Positions 1-12,019 of a DNA stretch of 64,000 nt are shown here, piece after piece. Position numbers and translations under genes: made by a program. The first letter of the stretch is position 1; each line of letters opens with the position of its first letter. The notes under the pieces were generated by a model. That model worked only from the letters and a program-made list of their open reading frames with translations. It had not been told where the DNA came from and did not search any database. The DNA comes from a virus, in IMG/VR virus record IMGVR_UViG_3300042691_020142, positions 1 to 64,000 of that record; one strand, 5' to 3'.

Positions 1-2
1 CT

Positions 3-35
3 AACAAATTTAACAAGTGGATGAAAACAAAATGA
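3..35 (+). CDS. Possible 3' end of an upstream gene
   Basis: One plus-strand frame is open from the window edge to a TGA at 33-35. That TGA overlaps an ATG at 32 as ATGA, a coupling that recurs throughout this genome. Only ten codons are visible, so nothing can be said about the product, and the open frame may be chance. Confidence 0.25.
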   Translation, partial: NKFNKWMKTK

Positions 36-337
36 AATTTGAAGATTTTAAAATAGTAATTGAAACTCTAGAAAAGATTAGCGAAAAATCACATTCTTTA
101 TATCAATTAGGAGTAGATTTACTTGATTATGATGAACCTCATCATAAAGTATTTTCCATATTACTTAATTCTATCTTTAATGAACAAGGTAAAGATTGGA
201 TAGATTGGTATCTTTACGAGAGAGTTGGTTTTAAAGGAGATGTTCTTAAAGCTACAGATGAAAATGGTAATGAGATTTGTCATAATATAGAATCACTTTG
301 GGAAACTGTTAAACCTTATATAAATAATAAAATATGA
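32..337 (+). CDS. Small acidic phage protein, unknown function
   Basis: A 101-residue acidic protein with no recognised domain. A GTG at 17 would add five residues. I prefer ATG 32 because a TGA of a possible upstream frame overlaps it as ATGA. The middle part (about residues 30-65) has an acidic DYDEPHH segment and an aromatic DWIDWYLYER segment, which looks like a folded helical protein rather than a chance frame. Its stop overlaps the next start as ATGA at 334-337, so it belongs to a translationally coupled plus-strand run of small accessory genes. No signal peptide or membrane segment is visible. Confidence 0.75.
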   Translation: MKFEDFKIVIETLEKISEKSHSLYQLGVDLLDYDEPHHKVFSILLNSIFNEQGKDWIDWYLYERVGFKGDVLKATDENGNEICHNIESLWETVKPYINNKI

Positions 338-654
338 AATTAGATATACCGTTCCACGATGAAGTTTGTGAATTTACTGAAATGAAACATCAAGAAAAAA
401 CATCATTAGATCTAAAAATAGAAGAACGATTTGGAAAAATTGTTCATAAATTTAAAATTTTTTATTACGATTGGGAAATGGATAACTATGGTTATGTAGT
501 AAACGACGGAACTAAAAATAAATTAGTAACAACCAATCATGGTAGACTTATGGAAATTGGGTCTGATTATTTAAGACATAAAATTAAAGAATATGAAGAT
601 GCGATTACGGATACTAAAGAAGCTATCCGGATTCTTGAAAATGGAAAAAACTAA
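334..654 (+). CDS. Small phage protein with charged C-terminal helix, unknown function
   Basis: A 106-residue protein of unknown role. The first half is rich in charged and aromatic residues (FKIFYYDWEMDNYGYV, about residues 41-56). The last 30 residues, roughly 76-105, look like an amphipathic helix with many K and E. It starts inside the stop of the preceding gene (ATGA) and its last 14 bases overlap the preferred start of the next gene at 641, so translation is probably coupled on both sides. No catalytic motif was recognised. Confidence 0.72.
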   Translation: MKLDIPFHDEVCEFTEMKHQEKTSLDLKIEERFGKIVHKFKIFYYDWEMDNYGYVVNDGTKNKLVTTNHGRLMEIGSDYLRHKIKEYEDAITDTKEAIRILENGKN

Positions 655-910
655 ATATAAAATAGTAGAAACCACTGGATGTACCGCATTTGATTTTTCT
701 ATAAACAATAAAACTATATCAGATTACACGAAAGAAGAATTGGATGAAATCTTGGATTATCTTTTCGTTAAAGTGAAAGAAGGTATAAACGAAAATACAA
801 TTCTTTTTCAAGACGTTGTTAAATTATTTCAATCCGATGACTGGGAACATGATCCAAATGTTTGTGAACAATGTGGAGATACTGTCTCTACAGAAACTTG
901 GAACATTTAA
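641..910 (+). CDS. Small CxxC protein, unknown function
   Basis: An 89-residue protein ending in a compact Cys pair, CEQCGDTVSTETW, with cysteines at residues 75 and 78. A longer frame opens at 593, but ATG 641 avoids a 60-base overlap with the previous gene and leaves 14 bases of overlap. The CxxC could be half of a zinc site or a redox pair; two cysteines alone cannot decide. The rest is acidic and mixed helix/strand with no known domain. It is followed by an AATAAATA element and the ADP-ribosyltransferase-like gene. Confidence 0.65.
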   Translation: MEKTKYKIVETTGCTAFDFSINNKTISDYTKEELDEILDYLFVKVKEGINENTILFQDVVKLFQSDDWEHDPNVCEQCGDTVSTETWNI

Positions 911-916
911 TAAATA
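909..916 (+). promoter_or_regulatory. Late-promoter-like AATAAATA
   Basis: AATAAATA ends 6 bases before ATG 923 and overlaps the TAA of the preceding gene. It matches T4-type late promoter -10 elements, but the spacing would leave almost no leader, so it could instead be an initiation signal. Confidence 0.45.
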
Positions 917-922
917 TTTTAA

Positions 923-1384
923 ATGAACTTTAAATTATTTTTTGAAAATTCAAACTCAAATGTATTCTATCACGGATCTTTTAGAATTTTTAATAATTTC
1001 TCTTCACGCTTTCCAGAAAGCAATGATTTTGGATATTATGGATTTGGTTTTTATTTTACTCCAAATGAGAAAACCGCAAGATCATATGGTCCAAATCTTT
1101 ATAAATGTCAATTAAATCTAGATAATCCTTTTGTTTGGAATGGTTCTCCAGAATCTTTATGGGAGAAGTTTGATGTAATTGATGGTAATGATTCACCTAA
1201 AAATTCAAAACAACTTTCTAAACTTTTAACGCAAAAACTTCAACAGGAAGGTTATAATTCTATTATAGTTAAAAGTATGGATAATTCTAAAATATTAGAA
1301 ATATGCGTTTTTGATAATAAAGATGTTAAAATATTATCAAAACAGATATCATCAGATTTAATTGATGATGATATGTACTCATGA
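923..1384 (+). CDS. ADP-ribosyltransferase-like protein (H-Y-E type)
   Basis: A 153-residue protein with the pattern of a small ADP-ribosyltransferase (ART) fold. YHGS lies at residues 16-19 (His17), GFGFYFTPNEKTARSYG at 40-56 (Tyr44 in the YFT strand) and LEICVFD near 125-131 (Glu126). This ordering matches H-Y-E ARTs, which move ADP-ribose from NAD+ onto a target. Known phage ARTs (for example T4 Alt, ModA and ModB, which belong to the R-S-E class) modify host RNA polymerase or ribosomal proteins; the target here is unknown. An AATAAATA element lies just upstream, and the next gene starts 3 bases after the stop. Similar domains also occur in PolyVal-type polyproteins and toxins. Assignment rests on motif reading only. 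Confidence 0.6.
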   Translation: MNFKLFFENSNSNVFYHGSFRIFNNFSSRFPESNDFGYYGFGFYFTPNEKTARSYGPNLYKCQLNLDNPFVWNGSPESLWEKFDVIDGNDSPKNSKQLSKLLTQKLQQEGYNSIIVKSMDNSKILEICVFDNKDVKILSKQISSDLIDDDMYS

Positions 1385-1387
1385 TAT

Positions 1388-1633
1388 ATGATAACCGAAA
1401 AGAAATACGATAATAACGAAACACCACAAGATAAAATTTATAATGTTAAAAAGTTTATAAATGAACTTGAAAACGTACAAACTTTTTATTATAATCAATT
1501 GTTCTTAGATTTAAATTTAAAAGATGAAGCTCATGATTTTTTGTTTGACTATATTCACAACAAAGATTATGATTTATCTTTTGATGACTTTTTGAAACAG
1601 TCTGATAAATCTTACAAAGAACTGTGTGAATAA
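1388..1633 (+). CDS. Small acidic protein, unknown function
   Basis: An 81-residue, strongly acidic protein rich in D, N, K and aromatic residues, with a predicted mostly helical body. It starts 3 bases after the ART-like gene and is followed 5 bases later by the next small gene. Its position makes a partner or regulator of the ART-like protein conceivable, but that is inference from adjacency only. A minus-strand open frame over the same bases (1455-1763) is rejected because it would cover two plus-strand genes. Confidence 0.6.
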   Translation: MITEKKYDNNETPQDKIYNVKKFINELENVQTFYYNQLFLDLNLKDEAHDFLFDYIHNKDYDLSFDDFLKQSDKSYKELCE

Positions 1634-1638
1634 TAAAA

Positions 1639-1824
1639 ATGCAAATAATACATAAAAGTAATTGGGGGTTCTGGATTTTTTCTAGATATTCTTTTATCTT
1701 GGAAGGAGAAGGAGAATCTTTAACCGAAATCGTTGTTAACAAACAAACCTTTAATAAATTCAATGTTGGGGATTATTATGATCCACACTACGGACAATTT
1801 TTTAAATATGATAGCAGAAATTAA
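1639..1824 (+). CDS. Small basic-aromatic protein, unknown function
   Basis: A 61-residue protein. The opening is rich in aromatic residues (NWGFWIFSRYSF, about 7-18) and is followed by a beta-type segment ending in FNVGDYYDPHYGQFFKY (about 41-57). The alternation of aromatic, glycine and charged residues resembles a small OB- or SH3-like barrel, but I do not recognise the family. The ATG is 5 bases after the previous stop. Its last 17 bases overlap the preferred start of the phosphatase gene at 1808. Confidence 0.6.
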   Translation: MQIIHKSNWGFWIFSRYSFILEGEGESLTEIVVNKQTFNKFNVGDYYDPHYGQFFKYDSRN

Positions 1825-2368
1825 AATAACAGATCTAAGCGAAGCAGAAGGATATGCATTCGGACCAAAAAATAAATATGATGTTTGGGTTTCTGCTGTC
1901 GATGAAGACGATGAGCATAAAATGCATAGAATGAAAAAGCTCCTTAATAGAAAAGGAGTTAAACATTTTTTTCAATTATTTTATGATTTTTCAGATGAAG
2001 ACGAAACTATATTTTATGTTAATAAAAATATAGAAGAAATCGGTCCTAGAAAAGAACATATACAAAGTATTATAAATTTTTTAAAACCTTTTGTAGAAGA
2101 TGATAAAGTCCACAATTTAGGAGTTAATTGTTTTGCAGGAGTTTCTAGATCTACTGCAATAGGTATTATAGCGTCTGTAATGTCCGGTAAAACACCAGAT
2201 ATGGCATTAGATTATATTAAATCGGTTAGACCTATGGCATGGCCAAATTTAAGAGTTTTAAGATTTGGTTCGGAAATTTTAGGTATAGATTTAAAAACTC
2301 CTGTTGAAGATTGGAAAAAACTTCAAAAGGGAGTTCTACATACTGGAGGATGGGCAAGTTATGAATAA
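1808..2368 (+). CDS. Dual-specificity protein phosphatase-like protein
   Basis: A 186-residue protein with the cysteine-phosphatase loop NCFAGVSRS: nucleophile Cys108 and Arg114 in a CX5R pattern. Acidic residues around 60-63 (DFSDED) are candidates for the general acid. Family members usually have His before the Cys; here it is Asn, which would raise the Cys pKa somewhat. This class dephosphorylates Ser/Thr/Tyr in proteins, and some members act on nucleic acid ends. I chose ATG 1808 rather than 1733 because the longer start would cover most of the preceding gene. The C-terminus overlaps thyX by 8 bases, implying co-translation. Confidence 0.72.
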   Translation: MIAEIKITDLSEAEGYAFGPKNKYDVWVSAVDEDDEHKMHRMKKLLNRKGVKHFFQLFYDFSDEDETIFYVNKNIEEIGPRKEHIQSIINFLKPFVEDDKVHNLGVNCFAGVSRSTAIGIIASVMSGKTPDMALDYIKSVRPMAWPNLRVLRFGSEILGIDLKTPVEDWKKLQKGVLHTGGWASYE

Positions 2369-3032
2369 TACAGTCGAGCTTTTAGGTTATTATGGTAACG
2401 ATGAAGTTATTGCTTGTTCTGCTTGGACTAGTACATCAAGAGAATTAGATGAAGAAAAGAAAAAAAGAATACCAAAGTTAATTGATCAGTTGTGGTCTAA
2501 TGGTCATGAAACACCTTTTGAAAAAGGAACAGTTCATTTTCTAGTAAATTGCGATATTGCATCCCATATACATCTTTTAAAACATAGAATGGCTAATATC
2601 AATGCTGAATCTGCAAGATATAAAGAATTAAAAGAAGATAAAACATATCTCCCATCAGATTGGGAAGGTGCTAGAATTTTATCTTTAAAAGGTGGAGATC
2701 CAAATATGACATGGACTAGACTTTTAGAGATTTACACTGACTTGGGTAATACATATTATCATGCTTGTATTAAAGACTTAGAACCAGTCTTGGGAAGAAA
2801 GAGAGCAAAAGAATCGGCTAGATTTTTTAAAACTTATAATAGTCAGATACAAGCTGATGTAATGTTTAATATGAGAAGTTTTGCTAACTTTCAAAAACTT
2901 CGTAATAGCGAACACGCTCAAAAAGAAATTCGAGATATAGCAAATGATATGTTAATTTTAGTAGAAAACATATCTGGAAATCCTTTTAAACATACTTTAG
3001 AATCTTGGAGAAAAAATAAATTGATTTTATAA
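2361..3032 (+). CDS. thyX: Flavin-dependent thymidylate synthase ThyX
   Basis: Makes dTMP from dUMP using FAD, NADPH and methylenetetrahydrofolate, supplying thymidine for an AT-rich genome. The 223-residue length is typical. The ThyX signature RHRX7S appears as KHRMANINAESARY at residues 74-87, with His75, Arg76 and Ser84 retained and the first Arg replaced by Lys. GHETPFEKGTVHF at 48-60 and the FNMRSFANFQKLR helix near 170-182 fit the substrate- and flavin-binding regions. ATG 2361 is preferred over an upstream in-frame ATG at 2304 because it gives the usual N-terminus. A GGAGG 11 bases upstream is one of few SD-like sequences here. It overlaps the phosphatase gene by 8 bases. Confidence 0.93.
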   Translation: MNNTVELLGYYGNDEVIACSAWTSTSRELDEEKKKRIPKLIDQLWSNGHETPFEKGTVHFLVNCDIASHIHLLKHRMANINAESARYKELKEDKTYLPSDWEGARILSLKGGDPNMTWTRLLEIYTDLGNTYYHACIKDLEPVLGRKRAKESARFFKTYNSQIQADVMFNMRSFANFQKLRNSEHAQKEIRDIANDMLILVENISGNPFKHTLESWRKNKLIL

Positions 3033-3035
3033 GAT

Positions 3036-3404
3036 ATGAAAAAAATAATCAAGCCAGCAGAAAGAGAAGAATCAGTTTTTTATTCTGATTTTTCTGGTAA
3101 GACTTTAGGAGAATTTGGTCCTGATGTTGAAATAAAAATATCATGTGGTTATGGATCTAAATATGACGGAACCGATTTTACATTACATTTAGATGATAAT
3201 GATTTTGAAAAGATTATAGATTTTTTAAAAGATAATATCTCAAACGATTTCAAGGATGAAACAAGAAAAAAACTTGAAAAATATGAAAAAGATTACGATA
3301 GTAGTATGCAGATGAGAGATTGGGATAGTTGCGATAATGTAATTAATAATATGTGGTTTATTAGAAAAATTTTAGACATAAAAGACGAGACTTATGACAG
3401 TTAA
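3036..3404 (+). CDS. Conserved-looking phage protein, unknown function
   Basis: A 122-residue acidic protein that starts 3 bases after thyX. The N-terminal half has a YSDFSGK motif (about 16-22) and a glycine-rich YGSKYDG turn followed by FTLHLDDNDFEK (about 39-58). The C-terminal half looks like two helices. The motif spacing suggests a real conserved family, which I cannot name. It overlaps the next gene by 11 bases. No catalytic triad, metal site or membrane segment is visible. Confidence 0.7.
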   Translation: MKKIIKPAEREESVFYSDFSGKTLGEFGPDVEIKISCGYGSKYDGTDFTLHLDDNDFEKIIDFLKDNISNDFKDETRKKLEKYEKDYDSSMQMRDWDSCDNVINNMWFIRKILDIKDETYDS

Positions 3405-3621
3405 AGAATTAATTCAAAAATTAAATTTAGAAGATCCAAATAAAAGAGTTGTGGTTTCTGGATATGAAGGTGGATATGATGAGCTTGATAAAATAGATTA
3501 CGTAACATTATCACCAGATTCAGATAAGAAGGATAAATGGTGGCTTGGAGAATTTAAAGAATGCGTTCAAAACCAATCTTCAGATTCTGAAGTAGCTATT
3601 CTTTTCCCTAGAAAAAGTTGA
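3394..3621 (+). CDS. Small conserved protein of the MTVKELI/GYEGGYD type
   Basis: A 75-residue protein. It opens with MTVKELIQKL, then DPNKRVVVSGYEGGYDEL around residues 15-32. Small proteins with this layout (a helix, a strand carrying V-SGYEGG, then a charged region) are common in phages and bacteria with no assigned function. A late WWLGEF segment may close the sheet. It is translated in an overlapping frame with the previous gene (11 bases), and the next preferred ATG follows after 2 bases. Confidence 0.72.
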   Translation: MTVKELIQKLNLEDPNKRVVVSGYEGGYDELDKIDYVTLSPDSDKKDKWWLGEFKECVQNQSSDSEVAILFPRKS

Positions 3622-3623
3622 AT

Positions 3624-3977
3624 ATGAAAAGCGATACAAAAATGATTTCTAATACGAAACAAATACTAAAAATATTGGTTATATCTCCTATAGTATGGTT
3701 TGGTACTTTTGGTGATAATCAAATTTGTTTAAACTTTACAATATTTTTCAGCATCTTCGCTGGAATTGTTCTTTGTGCTTATATTTTAGGAAAAGAAAAA
3801 TTGGAAGATTCTTTAACCAAAGAAGAATTATCAAATGATTTTTTAAATGCTTTTTCTTGGTTGATACCAGCTTCTTTATTAATAGCAGACGGTTGGATCA
3901 TAACAGGAATGATTTGGTTTTTATGTTGGCTCTTTAGTATTTCTATAAGAAAAGTCGTGATGAATAAAGAACAATAA
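3624..3977 (+). CDS. Small multi-pass membrane protein
   Basis: A 117-residue hydrophobic protein. A TTG at 3618 gives two more residues, but ATG 3624 is the natural start. Hydrophobic stretches cover roughly residues 14-28, 33-54 and 77-106; the last is long enough for two passes separated by GW. A charged loop (GKEKLEDSLTKEELS) sits between the second and third. The short basic C-terminus suggests a cytoplasmic tail. The role is unknown; superinfection exclusion or envelope modification are typical jobs for such phage proteins, but nothing here proves either. Confidence 0.65.
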   Translation: MKSDTKMISNTKQILKILVISPIVWFGTFGDNQICLNFTIFFSIFAGIVLCAYILGKEKLEDSLTKEELSNDFLNAFSWLIPASLLIADGWIITGMIWFLCWLFSISIRKVVMNKEQ

Positions 3978-3982
3978 AAATA

Positions 3983-3999
3983 TATTGACTACATCAATA
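3983..3999. promoter_or_regulatory. Short inverted repeat with an embedded TTGACT
   Basis: TATTGA and TCAATA form a perfect 6-bp stem around a 5-base loop in the only sizeable gap (3978-4019) of this stretch. TTGACT at 3985-3990 resembles a host -35 box, but no good -10 follows at 17 bases. It may be a small operator or weak hairpin before the gene at 4020. Confidence 0.25.
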
Positions 4000-4019
4000 A
4001 AATATGCAATCATGAATCT

Positions 4020-4535
4020 ATGAAAACTAAAAAAATAAAAGTTAATTCAGTATCTAAATGGATTTTCTCTTATAAAAATCCAGTTTATCGATTGTTTTCA
4101 GAATTACGTTTTCATTACAGAAATATAAGATTTAGTGTTATAAATTTTTTAAACCCTCTATATCCTAAATGGAGGTCTACTTTACCTAAGCATAAAAATT
4201 CAGATATTTCATATGTTATCGTTGAATCTAATTTTAATTTACTTTTAGATTTTCATGATCACATAAATAAAAATAACTGGGTTGATTGGGAGTCTGATGA
4301 ACAACTCAAAAAATTCTATGATGAGCTGGAAAAAAATATTTTTTGGTTAAAAAACGAAAGAGAAAATTTATCCAAATTAATAGAAAAAGAATTTTTTAAA
4401 GTTTCATCAGATTATACGACATCTAGCACTTTAGATAAGTATCAAAAAGTAAGCGAATTAGAAAAAGAAAAACAACAAAAAGAAACTGAAATTTTAACTT
4501 GGATGATGCAAAACAGATCCTTCTTTTGGACGTAA
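4020..4535 (+). CDS. Phage protein with basic N-terminus and coiled-coil C-terminus, unknown
   Basis: A 171-residue protein. The first 60 residues are basic and aromatic. SDISYVIVESNFNLLLDFHDHI (about 61-82) looks like a strand plus helix, and residues 95-165 form a long charged, coiled-coil-like helix. It is preceded by the short inverted repeat at 3983-3999, suggesting a transcription unit boundary. I recall similar unassigned proteins in large T4-like genomes but cannot name a family. Confidence 0.65.
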   Translation: MKTKKIKVNSVSKWIFSYKNPVYRLFSELRFHYRNIRFSVINFLNPLYPKWRSTLPKHKNSDISYVIVESNFNLLLDFHDHINKNNWVDWESDEQLKKFYDELEKNIFWLKNERENLSKLIEKEFFKVSSDYTTSSTLDKYQKVSELEKEKQQKETEILTWMMQNRSFFWT

Positions 4536-4560
4536 AATTTAAATTAGAAAACAAAAACAT

Positions 4561-4779
4561 ATGTATACCGCAACATGGAAATCAATAAAGTCACCAGTAA
4601 TGCAAGAGATGCGTCTTGCCTTAAAGAAAAAAGCAGAAGCTGGTCAACCTACACCTTCTAGAAGAGAAGCGAACAAAACATGGAGAGAAGATATTTTAGG
4701 TATTCTTTCCGATGACCAGAAAAAAGAAAGAAAAGCCAAGAGACAACAAAAAACAAAAAGAGTAAAATCTACTGATTAA
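4561..4779 (+). CDS. Small highly basic protein
   Basis: A 72-residue protein with a strongly basic second half (runs of K and R from about residue 20 to the end) and a short WREDILGILSDDQKK segment near 41-55. The composition suits nucleic-acid binding, but no known fold is seen. It ends the plus-strand accessory run; its last 11 bases overlap the 3' end of the convergent methyltransferase gene, so no independent terminator fits between them. Confidence 0.65.
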   Translation: MYTATWKSIKSPVMQEMRLALKKKAEAGQPTPSRREANKTWREDILGILSDDQKKERKAKRQQKTKRVKSTD

Positions 4780-5326
4780 TGTGTACGTTGTAATATGCTT
4801 TACCAAAGCATCCAGATTCAGACAGTTGTATAACATTACCTTTTGATCCTATAGAAGTATCTAAAAAGTTAGATGTTATTTCTTGTGGATGTCCTTCATG
4901 GGCTGGAACATCAACCCATTCAAATATCCTAAGAATAGGAGCAGCTTTCAATGCATTCTTAATGATTTTATCTGGATCATCAGTATGTTGTAGACAATTA
5001 TATATCCAAACTTCATCCCAATTAGATTCATTTACATCTTCTCCCTTTATGAGTTGATATTCTATGTTTTTAATTTTATATCTCATGTACGTCCATTCTG
5101 GATAATTCAATGGATCGCAAACTTTACCTTTTTTTAAGTTTTTAGCTTTTAAAAGCATTGATGTTGGTCCCCCACCAATGTCTAAAATACTTTTATTTTT
5201 AACATTAAAACTAAAATGTTCTGATGTTAAACCCATATATTTTGCATAGACGTAATGCTTTTGATCTTCATCAAAAGTATTTGTACAATCTCCCCAATAA
5301 TTTTTTTCAAATATTAAATCGTTCAT
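4769..5326 (-). CDS. SAM-dependent class I methyltransferase
   Basis: A 185-residue protein with a Rossmann-type methyltransferase core. Motif [15 protein letters not shown], lies at residues 46-59, and an acidic [15 protein letters not shown] stretch near 106-120 matches the post-motif region (here CLQHTDD) common in sugar and small-molecule methyltransferases. The ATG at 5326 overlaps the stop of the GT4 gene as ATGA, so I prefer it over a longer frame reaching 5380. The coupling implies a joint task: adding or methylating a sugar. The last 11 bases overlap the convergent basic-protein gene. The substrate is not deducible. Confidence 0.8.
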   Translation of the reverse strand: MNDLIFEKNYWGDCTNTFDEDQKHYVYAKYMGLTSEHFSFNVKNKSILDIGGGPTSMLLKAKNLKKGKVCDPLNYPEWTYMRYKIKNIEYQLIKGEDVNESNWDEVWIYNCLQHTDDPDKIIKNALKAAPILRIFEWVDVPAHEGHPQEITSNFLDTSIGSKGNVIQLSESGCFGKAYYNVHINQ

Positions 5327-6438
5327 AATGATGGATAATCTTTGTATAGAGAGTCTATTCCGTTTCCTTCCGAATACCAACCTTTACCGTTATAAACATC
5401 TAAAACATCACTAAAGTATTTTTCATACATCAAAGAAACTTTTTCTAATGAAAAGTTCTCTCCCCATTTTCTACAATCTGATGGTTTTATTTTATCTATG
5501 TTTTTAATAGCATCAACAAAATCTCCCATGGTTCTACATCTATAACCAGTTATTCCATGTAAATTATTTTCTGCAAAACATCCCCAATCAGTAGTTATTG
5601 TTGGTGTTCCAGATAATAAATTTTCAATTTGAACTCCACCGAAAGGTTCTATATACATACTAGGTAAAAAACTAGCTTTGGCTTTACTCATTAGTTTTTT
5701 TCTAGTTTCTACGTCTGCATATCCAATGTATTCGACGTGACTAGGTAGTTTATATCCTTCTTCTTTTTGACCAGCTATTATAAGTTTTACTTTTGCTGCT
5801 TCTGTAGCTTGAATAGCTACGTTAACTCCTTTTCCGTCATATACTCTACCTAGATATAGAAAATAATCATCTTTCTTATCTTCAAATTTAAAATCTTCTA
5901 AATCGAAATAGTTTGGGATTACAACCTCATACCAATCTTGATTACAAGATCCAACATTTTTCATTCCACCATAAGCATGGTATATCGCATAGCTTTCAAA
6001 AATTTTCCAACGCGCCCAATGACCACCCGCATATCCAATTCCGGGTTCAACGACAATCATATCATGTTGATGTGCATCACATATTGGTCTTACTCCACTC
6101 CCCCAAAAGGGCAAAAGAAAATCATTTTTTTCTTTGCGTGATTTTATCTCTCTTATTGCGTTTTTATAAAATGTTTGATATGCATGATCTTCAGTATTGA
6201 ATTTAAAAAATGTTTTTTTCCAATCGTGTGATCCATAAGATATTTCAAAATCTTTATTTGTTAAAACTGTTACATGTTCGTCACAAATAAGATCAGAATC
6301 CTCGTGGCCATAATGAATTACATAATGACCACGAGCTTTCATCATTTTTGCAAACTTTACGACTTTTTGGGTATATGCACAAGCATTATATGTTTTGCTT
6401 GAAACGGTATGCGGAAGACCTAATATATGAAATCTCAT
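5323..6438 (-). CDS. GT4-type glycosyltransferase
   Basis: A 371-residue retaining glycosyltransferase of the GT-B, glycosyltransferase group 1 type. The C-terminal nucleotide-sugar domain has [11 protein letters not shown] (195-205) and the EX7E motif EPFGGVQIE with Glu264 and Glu272, followed by NLLSGTP. The N-terminal acceptor domain is intact, with a His/Gly-rich turn near 137-140. It lies 36 bp behind the collagen-like fibre gene on the same strand and is coupled by ATGA to the methyltransferase. Glycosylation of the threonine-rich collagen is an attractive inference; host surface glycans are an alternative. Confidence 0.9.
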   Translation of the reverse strand: MRFHILGLPHTVSSKTYNACAYTQKVVKFAKMMKARGHYVIHYGHEDSDLICDEHVTVLTNKDFEISYGSHDWKKTFFKFNTEDHAYQTFYKNAIREIKSRKEKNDFLLPFWGSGVRPICDAHQHDMIVVEPGIGYAGGHWARWKIFESYAIYHAYGGMKNVGSCNQDWYEVVIPNYFDLEDFKFEDKKDDYFLYLGRVYDGKGVNVAIQATEAAKVKLIIAGQKEEGYKLPSHVEYIGYADVETRKKLMSKAKASFLPSMYIEPFGGVQIENLLSGTPTITTDWGCFAENNLHGITGYRCRTMGDFVDAIKNIDKIKPSDCRKWGENFSLEKVSLMYEKYFSDVLDVYNGKGWYSEGNGIDSLYKDYPSL

Positions 6439-6474
6439 TATTAAAATTTATTTAATAATAGATAAAAATCAATA

Positions 6475-10670
<4,196 letters not shown>

Positions 10671-10676
10671 AATCAA

Positions 10677-10684
10677 TATTTACT
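10677..10684 (-). promoter_or_regulatory. Late-promoter-like AGTAAATA
   Basis: AGTAAATA lies 6 bases upstream of ATG 10670, and a second match, AATAAATA, lies at 10690-10697. The 82-bp gap 10671-10752 that holds both also carries a hairpin at its upstream end. Confidence 0.4.
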
Positions 10685-10734
10685 CATTTTATTTATTATT
10701 GACAAAAATCAATTTAAATATTATGTATGATATG

Positions 10735-10752
10735 ACTTTTCTATGGAAAAGT
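10735..10752 (-). terminator. Perfect 7-bp hairpin after the 10753-11259 gene
   Basis: ACTTTTC and GAAAAGT pair around a 4-base loop directly after the stop of the minus-strand gene at 10753. There is no following T-run in the direction of transcription, so it may be only a weak terminator or an mRNA 3'-end stabiliser. Confidence 0.3.
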
Positions 10753-11259
10753 TTAAACTATTACATCTTCGTAAAAAGTATTATAACCTACTTGAGCGTA
10801 TTTTAAATTTTTATTTGCTTTTTGTTCATTTTTAGGAACAATTAAATCTTGCTGTTTGCTGTTTTTAGGATTAATTGCTTTTATAATAGAAAATGAACGA
10901 TCAAATTCTGGTGTTATGGAAACGTTAAATGTTTTTGTTTTTTCTCCGTTATTAAAAGAATTTATATCAACTAAAACCTCGGTTATATCATTTGATGGTT
11001 TTCCCAAATTTAATGTTATTACATTTCTATTTTGTATTATTTTATTTTTTAAATCTTGCCAATTTGTTGTTGGTGTTATTTTTAAACTTTTTTTATTTTT
11101 AATTTTATCTTCTTTATTTTGTTTTTTATCGTCTTTATTAGTATTTGTATTAGTACCTATATTAGTATTTCCAGAAGAATTAAATTTCGTATCAAAAACA
11201 GTTTTACCTTGGTTGTTAACAATTCCTTTTGCAGCTAAACCAGCAAGTTGTCTAATCAT
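10753..11259 (-). CDS. Protein with Asn/Lys-rich linker, unknown function
   Basis: A 168-residue protein. Residues 1-30 contain a short hydrophobic QLAGLAAKGIV segment, 31-58 form a low-complexity N/T/K/D linker, and the remainder (about 60-168) looks like a compact beta domain with ITLNLGKPSNDITEVLVDI and FNVSITPEFDRSF. It starts 4 bases after the preceding minus-strand gene. The linker suggests a tether between an anchoring segment and a folded domain, but the location in the virion or cell is unknown. Confidence 0.6.
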   Translation of the reverse strand: MIRQLAGLAAKGIVNNQGKTVFDTKFNSSGNTNIGTNTNTNKDDKKQNKEDKIKNKKSLKITPTTNWQDLKNKIIQNRNVITLNLGKPSNDITEVLVDINSFNNGEKTKTFNVSITPEFDRSFSIIKAINPKNSKQQDLIVPKNEQKANKNLKYAQVGYNTFYEDVIV

Positions 11260-11263
11260 ACAA

Positions 11264-12019
11264 CTACTTACCTAAAAAGTTATGAAAAGGACATTTGCTC
11301 TTTTCTTGCATTTCATATTTCTTAATAGATCTAAAAAATCTTTTATATCTATCGAAGAAAACTGTTTTTGCTTTTCTCCATATTATATCATATTTTGAAT
11401 AGTTAGAGTGATATATTGCTGAATAATCATATCTTTTAAATGGAATAACTTGTATAATAGGAGTTCCCTTTTCTATTAAACCTTCAAATCCTTTTTTTAA
11501 GAAAAAAACAAAATTTACTTCGTATGGGTGTTTATCAGTATCAACTACACCAGTTAAACATTGAAACGGTAAATCGTCGTAGTGAGTAGGATGTTTAAAA
11601 ATACAAGAATGTCCTTTGGGTGTTACGACTAACCAAGGGTTTAACCATTTGAAAGCCACTGGAATATAACCTTCTGGTACTGGATATAAATTATATTGAT
11701 CTTGTTTATGTATAGAAACTATTTCTAAGTCATCTATAGACCATTTAAAATCTATTTGTCCGTCGTTATTAGTAACCCAAACGTCGCAAGGAAGTGGTAT
11801 GTGATACCCAGCTGTCATAGCATCTAAAAAAGGCATACATTTTTTAATGGTTGCTGTCGGATCTCCAAAGTTATCAACTTCTTTTTTATCATTTACGTAC
11901 GCTGGCATGTTTTTATACCAATTAGGTATATTATTAGATGCTGGAAATGGTTTTTCTATTACATCTAAAATATTTTTGTATCTAGTTATAAATTCTATTT
12001 TCTTTTTAAAATTAACCAT
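11264..12019 (-). CDS. Conserved phage protein with KCMPFLDA and GTPIIQVIPFKR motifs, unknown
   Basis: A 251-residue cytosolic-looking protein with several motifs that look conserved: PNWYKNMP (about 32-39), KKCMPFLDAMTAGYHIPLP (about 59-77), KWLNPWLVVTPKG (about 124-136), and GTPIIQVIPFKR (about 188-199). I recall proteins of this layout in T4-like marine phages without an assigned function; I cannot name the family with confidence. The C-terminal 45 residues are basic, ending in a CPFHNFLGK tail. It is divergent from the plus-strand gene at 12067 across a 47-bp gap. Confidence 0.68.
   Translation of the reverse strand: MVNFKKKIEFITRYKNILDVIEKPFPASNNIPNWYKNMPAYVNDKKEVDNFGDPTATIKKCMPFLDAMTAGYHIPLPCDVWVTNNDGQIDFKWSIDDLEIVSIHKQDQYNLYPVPEGYIPVAFKWLNPWLVVTPKGHSCIFKHPTHYDDLPFQCLTGVVDTDKHPYEVNFVFFLKKGFEGLIEKGTPIIQVIPFKRYDYSAIYHSNYSKYDIIWRKAKTVFFDRYKRFFRSIKKYEMQEKSKCPFHNFLGK

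Noticed and set aside
1455-1763. A 102-codon minus-strand open frame
   Set aside because: It lies opposite two well-packed plus-strand genes that continue an ATGA-type run; no minus-strand neighbours exist here.
10856-11275. A hydrophobic plus-strand open frame that looks like a membrane protein
   Set aside because: It is the antisense of the 10753-11259 gene; Lys/Asn/Asp-rich sequences read backwards give Phe/Leu/Ile-rich peptides.
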